Shown here: positions 17,414 through 26,709 of the stretch, one piece after another
Layout of the letters: each line of letters begins with the position of its first letter
How positions within the stretch are numbered: the stretch's first letter is position 1
DNA from: Micromonospora cremea
Lineage (GTDB): Bacteria; Actinomycetota; Actinomycetes; Mycobacteriales; Micromonosporaceae
NCBI RefSeq assembly: GCF_900143515.1
Contig: NZ_FSQT01000002.1
Location: 1,613,501-1,677,500 of the forward strand
Reading direction: 5' to 3'
Length of the DNA stretch: 64,000 bases
Notes under the pieces: generated by a model
Told to the model about the DNA's origin: nothing
Seen by the model: the letters and a program-made list of their open reading frames with translations, nothing else
Database searches by the model: none
Translations under genes and position numbers: made by a program

Positions 17414-18349
17414 ATGGACGCCGAGATCACCATTACCGAGCTGACCCCCGACCTGGCTGCCGCCGCGGTGCGGGTCTGTACGCAGGCGCTCGACCTGCCC
17501 GAGGACGCCGTCGAGGCGGCCGCCATCGTGGACGCGCTCTGGCCGCGGGCCGCCGCCGACCGGCTGGTGGTCGGGCTGGGCGCGTACCGGGGCGCGGACC
17601 TGGTCGGGGTGCTGCTCTGTTCGGTGTCGTCGGCCGACCCGGCTCTCGGGCACGTGGACCTGGTCGCGGTGCTCCCGGATCAGCGCCGTCGGGGCATCGG
17701 ACGGGCACTGCTGGAGCGCGCCGAACGGGTGCTCGCCGAGCACGGGGTGACCGAGGTGCTGCTGGCCGGGAACCCGCCGTACTACGCCTGGCCGGGCATC
17801 GACGTGCGCTACACGCCGGCCGTCTGCACCGCCCTGGCGCTCGGCTACGAGCAGGACCGGACCGCCTGGAACATGACCGCCGACCTGTCGTACGACGGCT
17901 CGCCGGCGTTGCGGTCCACCGAGGCGGCGGAGCAGCGGCTGGCCGGGCAGGGGATCACGGTACGTCGGGCGGAACCGACAGACCTGCCGGCGCTGGCGGC
18001 ATTCGCCCGGTCCACCTTCGGTGGCGCGTGGGACGGCGAGTTGGCCGGGTCGGTGGGTCGCGACGGCGCCGGTTGCCACCTGGCGGAGCGGGCGGGCGAG
18101 CTGCTCGGCTTCGCCGCCTACGGGTCGTCCCGGCCGAGTTGGTTCGGGCCGATGGGCACCGCGCCGGCCGCCGAAGGTTCGGGCATCGGCGGGGTGCTGC
18201 TGCGTCGCTGTCTGCGGGATCAGCAGGAAGCGGGGCTGGACCGGGCGCAGATCGGCTGGGTGGGGCCGGTGCCGTTCTACTCCGGCAGCGCCGGCGCCCG
18301 GATCGAGCGGGTCTTCTTCCTGTACCGGCGGACGCTGAACGCCAAATAA
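17414..18349 (+). CDS. Tandem GNAT acetyltransferase
   Basis: A 311-residue protein with two GNAT-like halves. The first has a clear acetyl-CoA site, 'LVAVLPDQRRRGIGRALLER' (the R/Q-x-x-G-x-G/A loop), around residues 83-105. The second, from about residue 180 ('TVRRAEPTDLPALAAFARST'), has a weaker version, 'AEGSGIGGVLLRRCLRDQQ'. Such double proteins often use one active and one degenerate domain. The substrate is unknown. ATG 17414 follows TAGGGT (17400-17405) by eight bases. Confidence 0.8.
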   Translation: MDAEITITELTPDLAAAAVRVCTQALDLPEDAVEAAAIVDALWPRAAADRLVVGLGAYRGADLVGVLLCSVSSADPALGHVDLVAVLPDQRRRGIGRALLERAERVLAEHGVTEVLLAGNPPYYAWPGIDVRYTPAVCTALALGYEQDRTAWNMTADLSYDGSPALRSTEAAEQRLAGQGITVRRAEPTDLPALAAFARSTFGGAWDGELAGSVGRDGAGCHLAERAGELLGFAAYGSSRPSWFGPMGTAPAAEGSGIGGVLLRRCLRDQQEAGLDRAQIGWVGPVPFYSGSAGARIERVFFLYRRTLNAK

Positions 18350-18388
18350 GGGCGAATAGGATATAGACTCAGATAGCGCCATTCGCCC
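18350..18388 (+). terminator. Weak stem-loop after the tandem GNAT gene
   Basis: GGGCGAAT (18350-18357) pairs with ATTCGCCC (18381-18388), giving an 8-bp perfect stem with a 23-base AT-rich loop. It begins one base after the stop codon. There is no U-run, so termination would be inefficient or Rho-assisted. Confidence 0.4.
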
Positions 18389-18435
18389 CGCGTCGGGCAT
18401 CGACGCCCCCTACCGTTTTGGTAAAGGAGGCAGCC

Positions 18436-18681
18436 ATGACGACGGACGACGACCAGACCGAGGACGGCCCGCCCGTCACCTGGAAACCGGTCGGCGAACT
18501 CCCCGGCCAACTGCCGTTCGACCGGCTCGACTACGGCGACGCCGAGCAGTTGGCGGAGATGACCACCAACGGGGAGCCGGTGGCCGAGGAGCCGCAGGAG
18601 ATGGTGGACGCACCGATCCAACTGCCGCCGCCGTACGACCGGGCGCAGAAGCGGCGCAATCAGCGCCCGCTACCCACCTGA
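18436..18681 (+). CDS. Small acidic hypothetical protein, 81 aa
   Basis: A polar protein, acidic in its first two thirds ('MTTDDDQTEDGPPVTWKPVG') and basic at the end ('YDRAQKRRNQRPLPT'), with no membrane segment. The very strong Shine-Dalgarno AAAGGAGG (18423-18430) five bases before ATG 18436 decides this start over an upstream in-frame one at 18418. The family is not recognised. It lies between the tandem GNAT gene and the convergent groEL gene. Confidence 0.65.
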   Translation: MTTDDDQTEDGPPVTWKPVGELPGQLPFDRLDYGDAEQLAEMTTNGEPVAEEPQEMVDAPIQLPPPYDRAQKRRNQRPLPT

Positions 18682-18685
18682 CGAC

Positions 18686-18721
18686 GAACGGGGCGGACCG
18701 CGTCAGCGGCCCGCCCCGTTC
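18686..18721. terminator. Bidirectional terminator between the 81-aa gene and groEL
   Basis: An 11-bp perfect stem (GAACGGGGCGG with CCGCCCCGTTC) is capped by an inner CCGC-GTCA-GCGG hairpin. It lies 5 bp after one stop and 17 bp after the convergent groEL stop, so it can serve both strands. There is no U-tract, as is usual in high-GC actinobacteria. Confidence 0.65.
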
Positions 18722-18737
18722 CGTGTCGGAACTGGAC

Positions 18738-20584
<1,847 letters not shown>

Positions 20585-20589
20585 TGACT

Positions 20590-20619
20590 TGTTTAGCACT
20601 CTCCCCTGCCGAGTGCAAG
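20590..20619 (-). promoter_or_regulatory. groEL promoter overlapped by CIRCE operator 2
   Basis: On the minus strand TTGCAC (-35, 20618-20613), 17 bp and TAAACA (-10, 20595-20590) form a sigma-A promoter. The second CIRCE, TTAGCACTC-N9-GAGTGCAAG (20593-20619), lies over both elements, so HrcA bound there would block polymerase directly. One of its nine base pairs is mismatched. Confidence 0.8.
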
Positions 20620-20633
20620 CACGACTGCCTCGG

Positions 20634-21821
20634 TCAGCCGAGTTCGGCAGCTAGTCCGGCGCCGTTCACCGGCCTCTCATGGGCCCGCTGCTCGGCGTAC
20701 GTCACCAGCAGCCCCACCAGTTGCACGAGATGGGCGGGGAGGGCCAGCACCGCGCTGACGGCGATCACCAGCACCACGCCGATCGTGGAACCCGGGGTGG
20801 CGAGCGGATCGACCCCGAACGGGGCGCTGCCGACCCCCTCCAGCACGCTGGCGACCAGAGTGCCGACGATCACTGCCGCCGCCACCAGCGCCACCCGCCC
20901 CAGCAGCAACCCCAGCCGCTCGTGGAACATCCGGAACGACCGGCCGATCGGGTTCTGCCGCTCGAAGAGATAGACCGGCCCGGCCATGCTGAGCGCGAAC
21001 GCGAGGTAGATGCCCGGGAGGACGCAGAAGCAGATGCCCAGGCCGACGATCACGCCGATCAGCAGCGTCCAGCCCCAGAGCCCGAGCGCGCGGCGCAGGC
21101 CGTAGCGCAGCGCCTCACCCAGGCTGACCGGCTCACCGACCGCCTGACGGGTGATCACCCAGGTGCCGGCCGCCCAGCCCACGGCCTGCACGAACCCGAT
21201 CAGCAGGCTGCCGCCGATGAGCACCAGGAACACGGTGGCCAGGTCGGTGAAGAAGGTGTCCGGCAACGAGGTCGACCCGTCGGCGGCGGTCGTCTCCCAC
21301 CTCGCGGTCGGGTCCAGCCCCAGCGAGAGCACCGACAGCACCGCCGCCGGCAGCACCTGCGTGAGCAGCAGGATCGGCAGCAGCAGCCTCCAGCCGCGCC
21401 GGACCGCGCCCACGCACCGGTCGAACCAACCGCTCAGGCCAGCCCCGGGTGGGGTGACGAGCCGGTCGGCCGGATCGAACCCGGGCGGATACCACCCGGC
21501 GGTCGGCGGTCCCGGGTACCAGGGCTGCCCACCGTACGGCCCGGCGCCGACCGGGTAGCCGCCGGTCGGCGGGAACACCCAGCCCTGCGGCGGCGCGCCC
21601 GGTGGCGGCCCCCAGGCGGGCGTCATGCTCGGATCCCAGCCGGGAGGGGTGCCCGGCGGCGGGCCCCAGGGGGACGGCGCGGTCGGGTCACCAGCGGGAG
21701 GCGGACCCGTCGGACCAGGATCGTCCGGGTGCGGGCCGGACGGGTTGACGCCACCGGAATGCGGACCGGACGGGTCGGGCTGGCCCGGGGGTGGGGCGGC
21801 CGGGGGCGGCTGGTCGGACAT
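20634..21821 (-). CDS. Proline/glycine-rich-tailed polytopic membrane protein
   Basis: A 395-residue protein. Residues 1-125 are a disordered Pro/Gly/Trp-rich cytoplasmic tail with repeats such as '[20 protein letters not shown]' and '[15 protein letters not shown]'. The rest has about six membrane helices with '[20 protein letters not shown]', '[20 protein letters not shown]' and '[20 protein letters not shown]'. That layout resembles the membrane domain of glycerophosphodiester phosphodiesterase-like or DUF975-type proteins. Function is unknown. Its 3' end lies next to the groEL promoter. Confidence 0.7.
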   Translation of the reverse strand: MSDQPPPAAPPPGQPDPSGPHSGGVNPSGPHPDDPGPTGPPPAGDPTAPSPWGPPPGTPPGWDPSMTPAWGPPPGAPPQGWVFPPTGGYPVGAGPYGGQPWYPGPPTAGWYPPGFDPADRLVTPPGAGLSGWFDRCVGAVRRGWRLLLPILLLTQVLPAAVLSVLSLGLDPTARWETTAADGSTSLPDTFFTDLATVFLVLIGGSLLIGFVQAVGWAAGTWVITRQAVGEPVSLGEALRYGLRRALGLWGWTLLIGVIVGLGICFCVLPGIYLAFALSMAGPVYLFERQNPIGRSFRMFHERLGLLLGRVALVAAAVIVGTLVASVLEGVGSAPFGVDPLATPGSTIGVVLVIAVSAVLALPAHLVQLVGLLVTYAEQRAHERPVNGAGLAAELG

Positions 21822-21917
21822 GAACCCTCCTCAGCGAGCTGGAATGGTTCACGATCTTCCAGGGTCCGGCCGCGTGACGCAGCCCCGGCCCCTCAGGCCT
21901 CGCTGGCGCTGCCCCGG

Positions 21918-22121
21918 TCAGGCGATGACGCGCACCCGCTCCGCCTGCGGGCCCTTCTGGCCCTGCGCGATCTCGAACTCCACCCGCTGACCGTCGTCCA
22001 GCGCCTTGTAGCCGTCCATCTCGATGGCGGAGAAGTGGACGAACACGTCCTGACCGCCGTCGACGGCGATGAAGCCGTAGCCCTTTTCGGAGTTGAACCA
22101 CTTAACGGTGCCCTGTGCCAC
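21918..22121 (-). CDS. Cold shock protein, CspA family
   Basis: 67 aa, with RNP1 'KGYGFIAV' and RNP2 'DVFVHFSAI' and the start '[20 protein letters not shown]' typical of actinobacterial Csp proteins. It binds single-stranded nucleic acid as an RNA chaperone. The start is GTG 22121, set by GAGGAAG (22134-22128) six bases upstream; the in-frame ATG at 22136 would add five residues foreign to the family. A TAGCGT hexamer at 22244-22239 would give a leader of about 110 nt, in keeping with the long leaders of csp genes. Confidence 0.93.
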   Translation of the reverse strand: MAQGTVKWFNSEKGYGFIAVDGGQDVFVHFSAIEMDGYKALDDGQRVEFEIAQGQKGPQAERVRVIA

Positions 22122-22424
22122 GGTGCACTTCCTCACTCTGCGCGGCGTTGCCTGCCCCGGCGCGCGGCACGACCGGGCGCCTCCGGGCCACCGCTCCGGC
22201 GATCGATGACGGCCGCTGAAACGGGTGACCGAAATCGCACGCTACACGAGGAGTGACGGCCGCGCACGACCATAAATCGGCATATTCCGATCGCGCCGAC
22301 GCCATTCCGGGCGGCGGTGGTCGGCCCGGTTTCCGATCAACCCGATTCACGGCGATGATTGTGCCGGCCGACGGTGGCCGGCACGGCCGGAGTCGCCGTC
22401 CGCCGCTGTGGTAGGCATGCGGGC
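22122..22424. other. Divergent promoter region between csp and a GNAT gene
   Basis: No gene is seen. On the minus strand TAGCGT at 22244-22239 is a candidate -10 for csp. On the plus strand TAGGCA at 22412-22417 lies seven bases before the GNAT start. The middle part (22258-22345) is more AT-rich than its surroundings. Confidence 0.4.
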
Positions 22425-22955
22425 ATGACCACCGATCTACGCGGGGCCGCCCCACGACAGGCGGAGATTCGCCGGGTCCGGCCGGCGGACGCCGCACGGA
22501 TGCGCGCGCTGCGCCTGGAGATGCTCGCCGACGCGCCGCTGGCCTTCCTGGAGACCGTGGCCGACGCGGCGGCCCGACCGCACGCCGACTACGCCGCCCG
22601 GATCGCGTACACCTCGGTCGGATCCGACACCGCGCAGTTCATCGCCGACCCGGGCGGCCGGCTCGTCGGGCACGCCGGAGGCACGGTCAGCCCCACCGAG
22701 CCCGGCCTCACCGTCATCTACGCGGTCTACGTGACCCCCGGCTGGCGGGGCGGCGGGCTGCTCGGGGAGCTGATCGACGCCGTGGCGGCCTGGTCCCGGG
22801 AGTGCGGGCGGCCCGAGCTGATGCTGGAGGTGGTGGTCGGCAACGACCGGGCCTACCGGGCGTACCAGCGGATCGGCTTCGTCGACACCGGCGTGCGGGT
22901 GCCGCACCCCACCATCCCGGCGCTGACCGAACTCCAGATGCGCCGACCCGCCTAA
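22425..22955 (+). CDS. GNAT family N-acetyltransferase
   Basis: 176 aa with a canonical GNAT fold: 'EIRRVRPADAARMRALRLEM' (beta1-alpha1), 'LTVIYAVYVTPGWRGGGLLG' (beta4 and acetyl-CoA loop), and 'MLEVVVGNDRAYRAYQRIGF' (the conserved NxxAxxxYxxxGF end). The substrate is unknown; many such enzymes acetylate small amines or protein N-termini. The gene ends in TAA at 22953-22955, directly followed by a (CCCAAA)4 tract and a long hairpin shared with the convergent paaN gene. Confidence 0.85.
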   Translation: MTTDLRGAAPRQAEIRRVRPADAARMRALRLEMLADAPLAFLETVADAAARPHADYAARIAYTSVGSDTAQFIADPGGRLVGHAGGTVSPTEPGLTVIYAVYVTPGWRGGGLLGELIDAVAAWSRECGRPELMLEVVVGNDRAYRAYQRIGFVDTGVRVPHPTIPALTELQMRRPA

Positions 22956-22956
22956 C

Positions 22957-22980
22957 CCCAAACCCAAACCCAAACCCAAA
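22957..22980 (+). repeat. Telomere-like CCCAAA tandem repeat
   Basis: Four exact CCCAAA units begin two bases after the GNAT stop codon. The tract is strikingly asymmetric for this genome (no G on this strand). It could be slippage-prone or keep the 3' UTR unstructured before the hairpin at 23051. Confidence 0.7.
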
Positions 22981-23050
22981 GAACCATCCCAAAGGCAAGA
23001 CCCCGCTGATGCCCCGGAGCCGGGCAGCCTCCCGACCAGCGTGCCCGGAA

Positions 23051-23126
23051 GGGTTTCCGGGGCAGCCCGCCCCGCGCAGGGATCAAGCCTGACCGCCCGG
23101 AGCGGAGCGGGCTGCCCCGGAAACCC
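23051..23126. terminator. 20-bp perfect inverted repeat between convergent GNAT and paaN genes
   Basis: GGGTTTCCGGGGCAGCCCGC (23051-23070) is exactly repeated as its reverse complement at 23107-23126, around a 36-base loop. It lies 21 bp beyond the paaN stop and 95 bp beyond the GNAT stop. It is the likely bidirectional terminator, although the stem is unusually long and perfect. Confidence 0.65.
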
Positions 23127-23147
23127 CAACCGCAACCAAAAACAAGA

Positions 23148-24821
23148 TCAAACGTGCCGACGCGACTGCACGATCCGGAACCGGTTGGCCACGTACGCCC
23201 CGTCGGTCAGCGCCGAGTTGGCCGCCGGGTTGGCGCCGCTGCCGTGGAAGTCGGAGAAGGCCGCCGACTGGTTCACGAAGACCCCGCCGGTCAGGTTGCA
23301 GGACAGGTGCACCCCGACCCCGACCGCCACCGCCTCGGTCGCGTCCAGCACCGACTCGTCGGTGGAGTAGACACCCGCGGTGAGCGCGCCCTTCTCGCCG
23401 ACCGTCCGGCGCAGCAGTTCCAGACTGTGCGCCGTGGAATCGGTGGCGATGGCGAACGAGATCGGCCCGAACCACTCGCGGCCGTAGGTCTCCGCGTCGT
23501 CCGCGGCCAGCTTCACGATGGTCGGGGTACGCACCACCGCGTCGGCGTACGCCGGGTGCGCCACGGCCCGGGACTCCAGCACCGGCTCGCCGACCTTGGT
23601 CACCTCGGCCAGCCGCTCCAGCACCCCGTCGTTGACGATGGCGCCGGTCAGCTCCACGCCCCGGGCCGGGTCGGCGGTCAGCTTGCCGACCGCCGCGGCG
23701 ATCCCGCCGGCCACCTCGTCGAAGCTCTTGTGCCCCTGGTCGGTCTCGATGCCGGCGGCCGGGATGAGGATGTTCTGCGAGGTGGTGCACATCTGGCCGC
23801 TGTAGAGGGTCAGCGTGAAGCCGAGGTTGCGGCACATGCCGGCGAAGTCGTCGGTGGAGTCGATCACCACCGTGTTCAGTCCGGCCTTCTCGGTGTAGAC
23901 CGCCGCCTGCCGGGCGTGCGTCTCCAGCCAGTCGCCGTACTCGGTGGAACCGGTGAAGTCGACAATCTTGACGGACCGGTGCAGGGCCAGATCGCTGGCG
24001 AGCTTCTCGCCGGGCGCCTCGGCGGCCAGCATGATCAGGTTCGGGTCGAAGCCTGCCTCGGCGAGCACCTCCCGGGCGTACTTCACGGTGATGGCCAGCG
24101 GCAGCACCGCGCGCGGGTGCGGCTTGACGATCACCGGGTTGCCGGTGACCAGCGAGGCGAACAGCCCCGGGTACGAGTTCCAGGTCGGGAAGGTGTTGCA
24201 GCCGATCACCAGCGCCACCCCGCGCGGCACCACGTGGAACGTCTTGCTCATCCGCAGCGGGTCGCCCTTGCCGGCCGCCTTCTCCCAACCGGCCGTCCCC
24301 GGGTGCCGGGTCATCTCGGCGTACGCGTACGCCAGCGCCTCCAGCGCCCGGTCCAGCGCGTGAGCGCCGCCGGCCTGGAAGGCCATCACGAACGCCTGCC
24401 CGCTGGTGAACTGCACCGCGTTGGCCAGCTCGAAGATGTGCTTGTGCAGCCGGTCGAGGATCTCCAGGCAGACGCCCACCCGGGCCTGCGGGCCGGCGTC
24501 GCGCCAGGCTGGCAGCGCGGCGATGGCGGCGGTGACCAGCTCGTCGGTGCCGGCGTGCGGGTAGCGCACCGCCAGTTCCACCCCGAACGGGCTCGCCTCG
24601 GTGGCGACCCGGTCGCCGGTGCCCGGCTGGTCGAGCGGGAAGTCGCCACCCAGGTACGCCTCGAAGGCGGCCTTACCGTCGGCGGCGGCGGTCTCGCCGT
24701 ACACGCGAGGGCTGGGGGATTCGGGATAGGCGGACCAGTAGCCCCGCTCCGTGATCGCGGTCAGCGCACGGTTGAGGGTGTCGGCGTGCCTGTCGTACAG
24801 GGGATGCGGGGTCTCCGTCAT
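23148..24821 (-). CDS. paaN: PaaN-type aldehyde dehydrogenase (phenylacetate degradation)
   Basis: A 557-residue ALDH-fold protein. Its start 'MTETPHPLYDRHADTLNRAL' and 'RGYWSAYPESPSPRVYGETA' match what I know of actinobacterial PaaN. ALDH features are 'VIGCNTFPTWNSYPGLFASL' (cofactor Asn), 'DFTGSTEYGDWLE', 'EKAGLNTVVID' (catalytic Glu region) and 'LYSGQMCTTSQNILIP' (nucleophilic Cys). In ring-opening phenylacetate degradation it oxidises the semialdehyde. No other paa gene is in this window. ATG 24821 is used; ATG 24830 would add three residues. Confidence 0.8.
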   Translation of the reverse strand: MTETPHPLYDRHADTLNRALTAITERGYWSAYPESPSPRVYGETAAADGKAAFEAYLGGDFPLDQPGTGDRVATEASPFGVELAVRYPHAGTDELVTAAIAALPAWRDAGPQARVGVCLEILDRLHKHIFELANAVQFTSGQAFVMAFQAGGAHALDRALEALAYAYAEMTRHPGTAGWEKAAGKGDPLRMSKTFHVVPRGVALVIGCNTFPTWNSYPGLFASLVTGNPVIVKPHPRAVLPLAITVKYAREVLAEAGFDPNLIMLAAEAPGEKLASDLALHRSVKIVDFTGSTEYGDWLETHARQAAVYTEKAGLNTVVIDSTDDFAGMCRNLGFTLTLYSGQMCTTSQNILIPAAGIETDQGHKSFDEVAGGIAAAVGKLTADPARGVELTGAIVNDGVLERLAEVTKVGEPVLESRAVAHPAYADAVVRTPTIVKLAADDAETYGREWFGPISFAIATDSTAHSLELLRRTVGEKGALTAGVYSTDESVLDATEAVAVGVGVHLSCNLTGGVFVNQSAAFSDFHGSGANPAANSALTDGAYVANRFRIVQSRRHV

Positions 24822-24943
24822 GTCCGCCATCATGCCGCAGCCGTGTCCGGGAGCAGAAGCGCCAATGCCCGACAGCGCGGCAGCCGGCATCGCGGGCCAG
24901 CGCGGTGACGGTGCTTCAACTCCCAAATGACTGCCGGCGGCGG

Positions 24944-25294
24944 GTCGCGCTGCTCACGTACGCCTCCCCCTGGGGAATCGGTACTGCCGGGTCTTCCCGG
25001 CGTACGTCAACGGCGAGGTGTTGCGGAAGCTGGGCGACCGGCTGTCCTGGCGGTGGATCAACCTTTGGCGGCACACCGACCCGGTGGGCGGGCGGATGTT
25101 CGCTCCGACGCCCGCCACGCCCGACGACCCGGCGGCCCGGGTCGACCGCCGGGGTACGGGATCCCAAAGGGTTGCTCATCCCGCCGACCGACACCGTGCC
25201 GCCGCCGGTGCACGGGCACCGGTTCATCCCCGACGAGGACTTCCACGCCGCGATCCGCGACCTGACCGGACAGTTGGACGGGCCGGACGGGTGA
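24944..25294 (+). pseudogene. Frameshifted remnant of an actinobacterial membrane-protein family
   Basis: Three pieces of one protein lie in different frames. 'VALLTYASPWG' is in the first, 'RYCRVFPAYVNGEVLRKLGD' and 'WINLWRHTDPVGG' are in a second up to about 25150, and 'VRDPKGLLIPPTDTVPPP' and 'DEDFHAAIRDLTGQL' are back in the first. The order and motifs (WxNLWRxTDPxGG, RDPxG, PPVxGH, FxxAxxDL) match the C-terminus of a hypothetical family I recall from actinobacteria. Two compensating indels, near 24983 and 25155, are the simplest explanation. The N-terminal half is missing. Confidence 0.65.
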
Positions 25295-25303
25295 CCACCC
25301 GGA

Positions 25304-26323
25304 TCAGAGGGTGAGCTGCCAGTCGGTCCAGGAGTCCACCGGACGGAAACCGAGCCGCTCGTTGATCGCCACCATGTAGCTGTTGCTGGCCGCGTTGAAG
25401 GTGTCGATCACGCGCACCGCGGGCTCGTGAGTGAGCAGGTGGTGCAGGTTTTCGACCTTCGCGAGCAGGCCGAGGCGGTGCCCGCGGTGGTCCGGGTCGA
25501 CGATGGTGATCTGCTGGAACGCGTGCCAGTCCGCGGACGCGCCCACGTCCAGCAGGGTCCAGGCGACCAGCCGGCCGGACGCCTCGTGCCGCACCCCGAG
25601 GTGGTAGCGCCGCCGGCCCCGGGCGTCCAACGCCCGCTCGGTGCCCCGGACCCGCTCGGCGTCCACCCGCTCCGGCTCCCACTGCACGTCCCCCATGGGC
25701 GCGTCCATGAGCAGCCGGCCGTCCAGGTAGGCGACGTCCGCGACGTACTCCTGCGGGGTCGCGCCCTGCCAGCAGACCGACTGGTAGCCCCGGGCCAGGG
25801 TGTGGGCCTCGGCCAGCGCCGCCCTCAGCGCGGCCCGGTCGATGTTGTCGACCTCGAGCCGGCGGCGCACCTCGGCCAGCGCCGGCTCGGCGCCGGCCGC
25901 GGCGGCGAACGCGCCGCCGGCCGCCGACCGCGCCGGGCCGCCGGGCAGCGCGGAGACCGCCATGCCGAGCACCCGCTTGCGACCGCGCTGGCGCAGCAGG
26001 CGTACGCCGTGCGCCAGCAGCTCCCGGCCGACGCCCCGCCGCCGCAGTGCCGGGTCCACCACCACCTCGGCCGTGGCGTTGTCGGTGTTGTCGAGCTGCG
26101 GCAGCTCGAGCTGGAGGTAGCCGGCCGGCACGCCGTCCAGCCGGGCCAGCGCCCAGAGGGTGTCGGTGCCGGGCATCGGCGTGTGGAAGAGCGCGTCGAA
26201 ACGTCGCCGGCAGAAGGGCGGGAAGTCCGGCAGGTCGGCGTCGTTGGCCGCCGCGCCGATCCGGTACGCCTCGTCGACCGCGGCCCGGTCGGCGCCGTCG
26301 AACGACGCGATGGTGATGGTCAT
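25304..26323 (-). CDS. Two-domain GNAT acetyltransferase
   Basis: 339 aa. The N-terminal half has a full GNAT motif A, 'AEVVVDPALRRRGVGRELLA', near residues 90-110. The C-terminal half has 'QQITIVDPDHRGHRLGLLAK' and 'VIDTFNAASNSYMVAINERL' with the NAASNxxMVxxNxxLGF ending. Both halves therefore look capable of binding acetyl-CoA, unlike the protein at 17414. This resembles mycothiol synthase-type tandem GNATs in layout, but the characteristic acceptor-site residues cannot be verified by eye, so no symbol is given. The start is ATG 26323. Confidence 0.8.
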   Translation of the reverse strand: MTITIASFDGADRAAVDEAYRIGAAANDADLPDFPPFCRRRFDALFHTPMPGTDTLWALARLDGVPAGYLQLELPQLDNTDNATAEVVVDPALRRRGVGRELLAHGVRLLRQRGRKRVLGMAVSALPGGPARSAAGGAFAAAAGAEPALAEVRRRLEVDNIDRAALRAALAEAHTLARGYQSVCWQGATPQEYVADVAYLDGRLLMDAPMGDVQWEPERVDAERVRGTERALDARGRRRYHLGVRHEASGRLVAWTLLDVGASADWHAFQQITIVDPDHRGHRLGLLAKVENLHHLLTHEPAVRVIDTFNAASNSYMVAINERLGFRPVDSWTDWQLTL

Positions 26324-26349
26324 GCCGCTGAGCGTGCACCCCGGAAAAG

Positions 26350-26385
26350 CGATCGGGCCAGCGAATTTAATCGCTGGCCCGATCG
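26350..26385. repeat. 15-bp perfect inverted repeat upstream of the GNAT gene
   Basis: CGATCGGGCCAGCGA, loop ATTTAA, then its exact complement, ending 27 bp before the GNAT start on the minus strand. It could be an operator for that gene or a terminator for transcription coming from thrC. The AT loop is unusual for a terminator in this genome. Confidence 0.6.
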
Positions 26386-26631
26386 GACGTGGTCGGGAGG
26401 GACACTCGCACAACGCCTCCGGCGTTGGGTCGCAAGAACTTCAAAAGTCTCCGGCGAAATGCCCTCCCGCACGGAGCATCTTGCGCCGTCCGGTTCCTGC
26501 CGTCAAGTCCAGAGCGGCGGGTTTTCCACACTCACAGCTAAAAGCCAGTTACCCGGCGGATCGGCCCGATCCCCCGTCCGGGCGATCCCCCATCCCCCGC
26601 CCGCCCACCCGGCAAACCACCCGCCGCGGTC
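26386..26631. other. Intergenic stretch without a gene
   Basis: Nothing coding is supported. A small hairpin CAACGCC-TCC-GGCGTTG lies at 26411-26427. A C-rich, G-poor run (26568-26622) with repeated 'GATCCCCC' and 'CCCGCC' motifs precedes the thrC-side hairpin. Base composition is more uneven than in the neighbouring genes. Confidence 0.4.
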
Positions 26632-26686
26632 GATCATGAAGTTGGCGACGCCGACACCGGCGTGTCGCGCCGCCAACTTCATGATC
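26632..26686. terminator. Long stem-loop 23 bp after thrC, REP-like
   Basis: The outer arms GATCATGAAGTTGGCG (26632-26647) and their exact complement (26671-26686) give a 16-bp stem. Inside, CGACAC-CGGC-GTGTCG forms another 6-bp hairpin. It is placed just beyond the thrC stop and so may end that transcript. The GATCATGAAGTTGGCG arm is, from memory, frequent between genes in Micromonospora and may be a repeated extragenic palindrome. Confidence 0.65.
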
Positions 26687-26709
26687 AACGGGTGCGGCGG
26701 TGGGGTGGG

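Noticed and set aside
25304..26323. Mycothiol synthase (mshD)
   Set aside because: The tandem GNAT layout is similar, but the family-specific acceptor motifs could not be confirmed by eye, and similar tandem GNATs of unknown function are common.
26386..26631. Possible small RNA or tRNA remnant in the gap before thrC
   Set aside because: Only one 7-bp hairpin and C-rich sequence were seen; no promoter-terminator pair or tRNA arm could be built.
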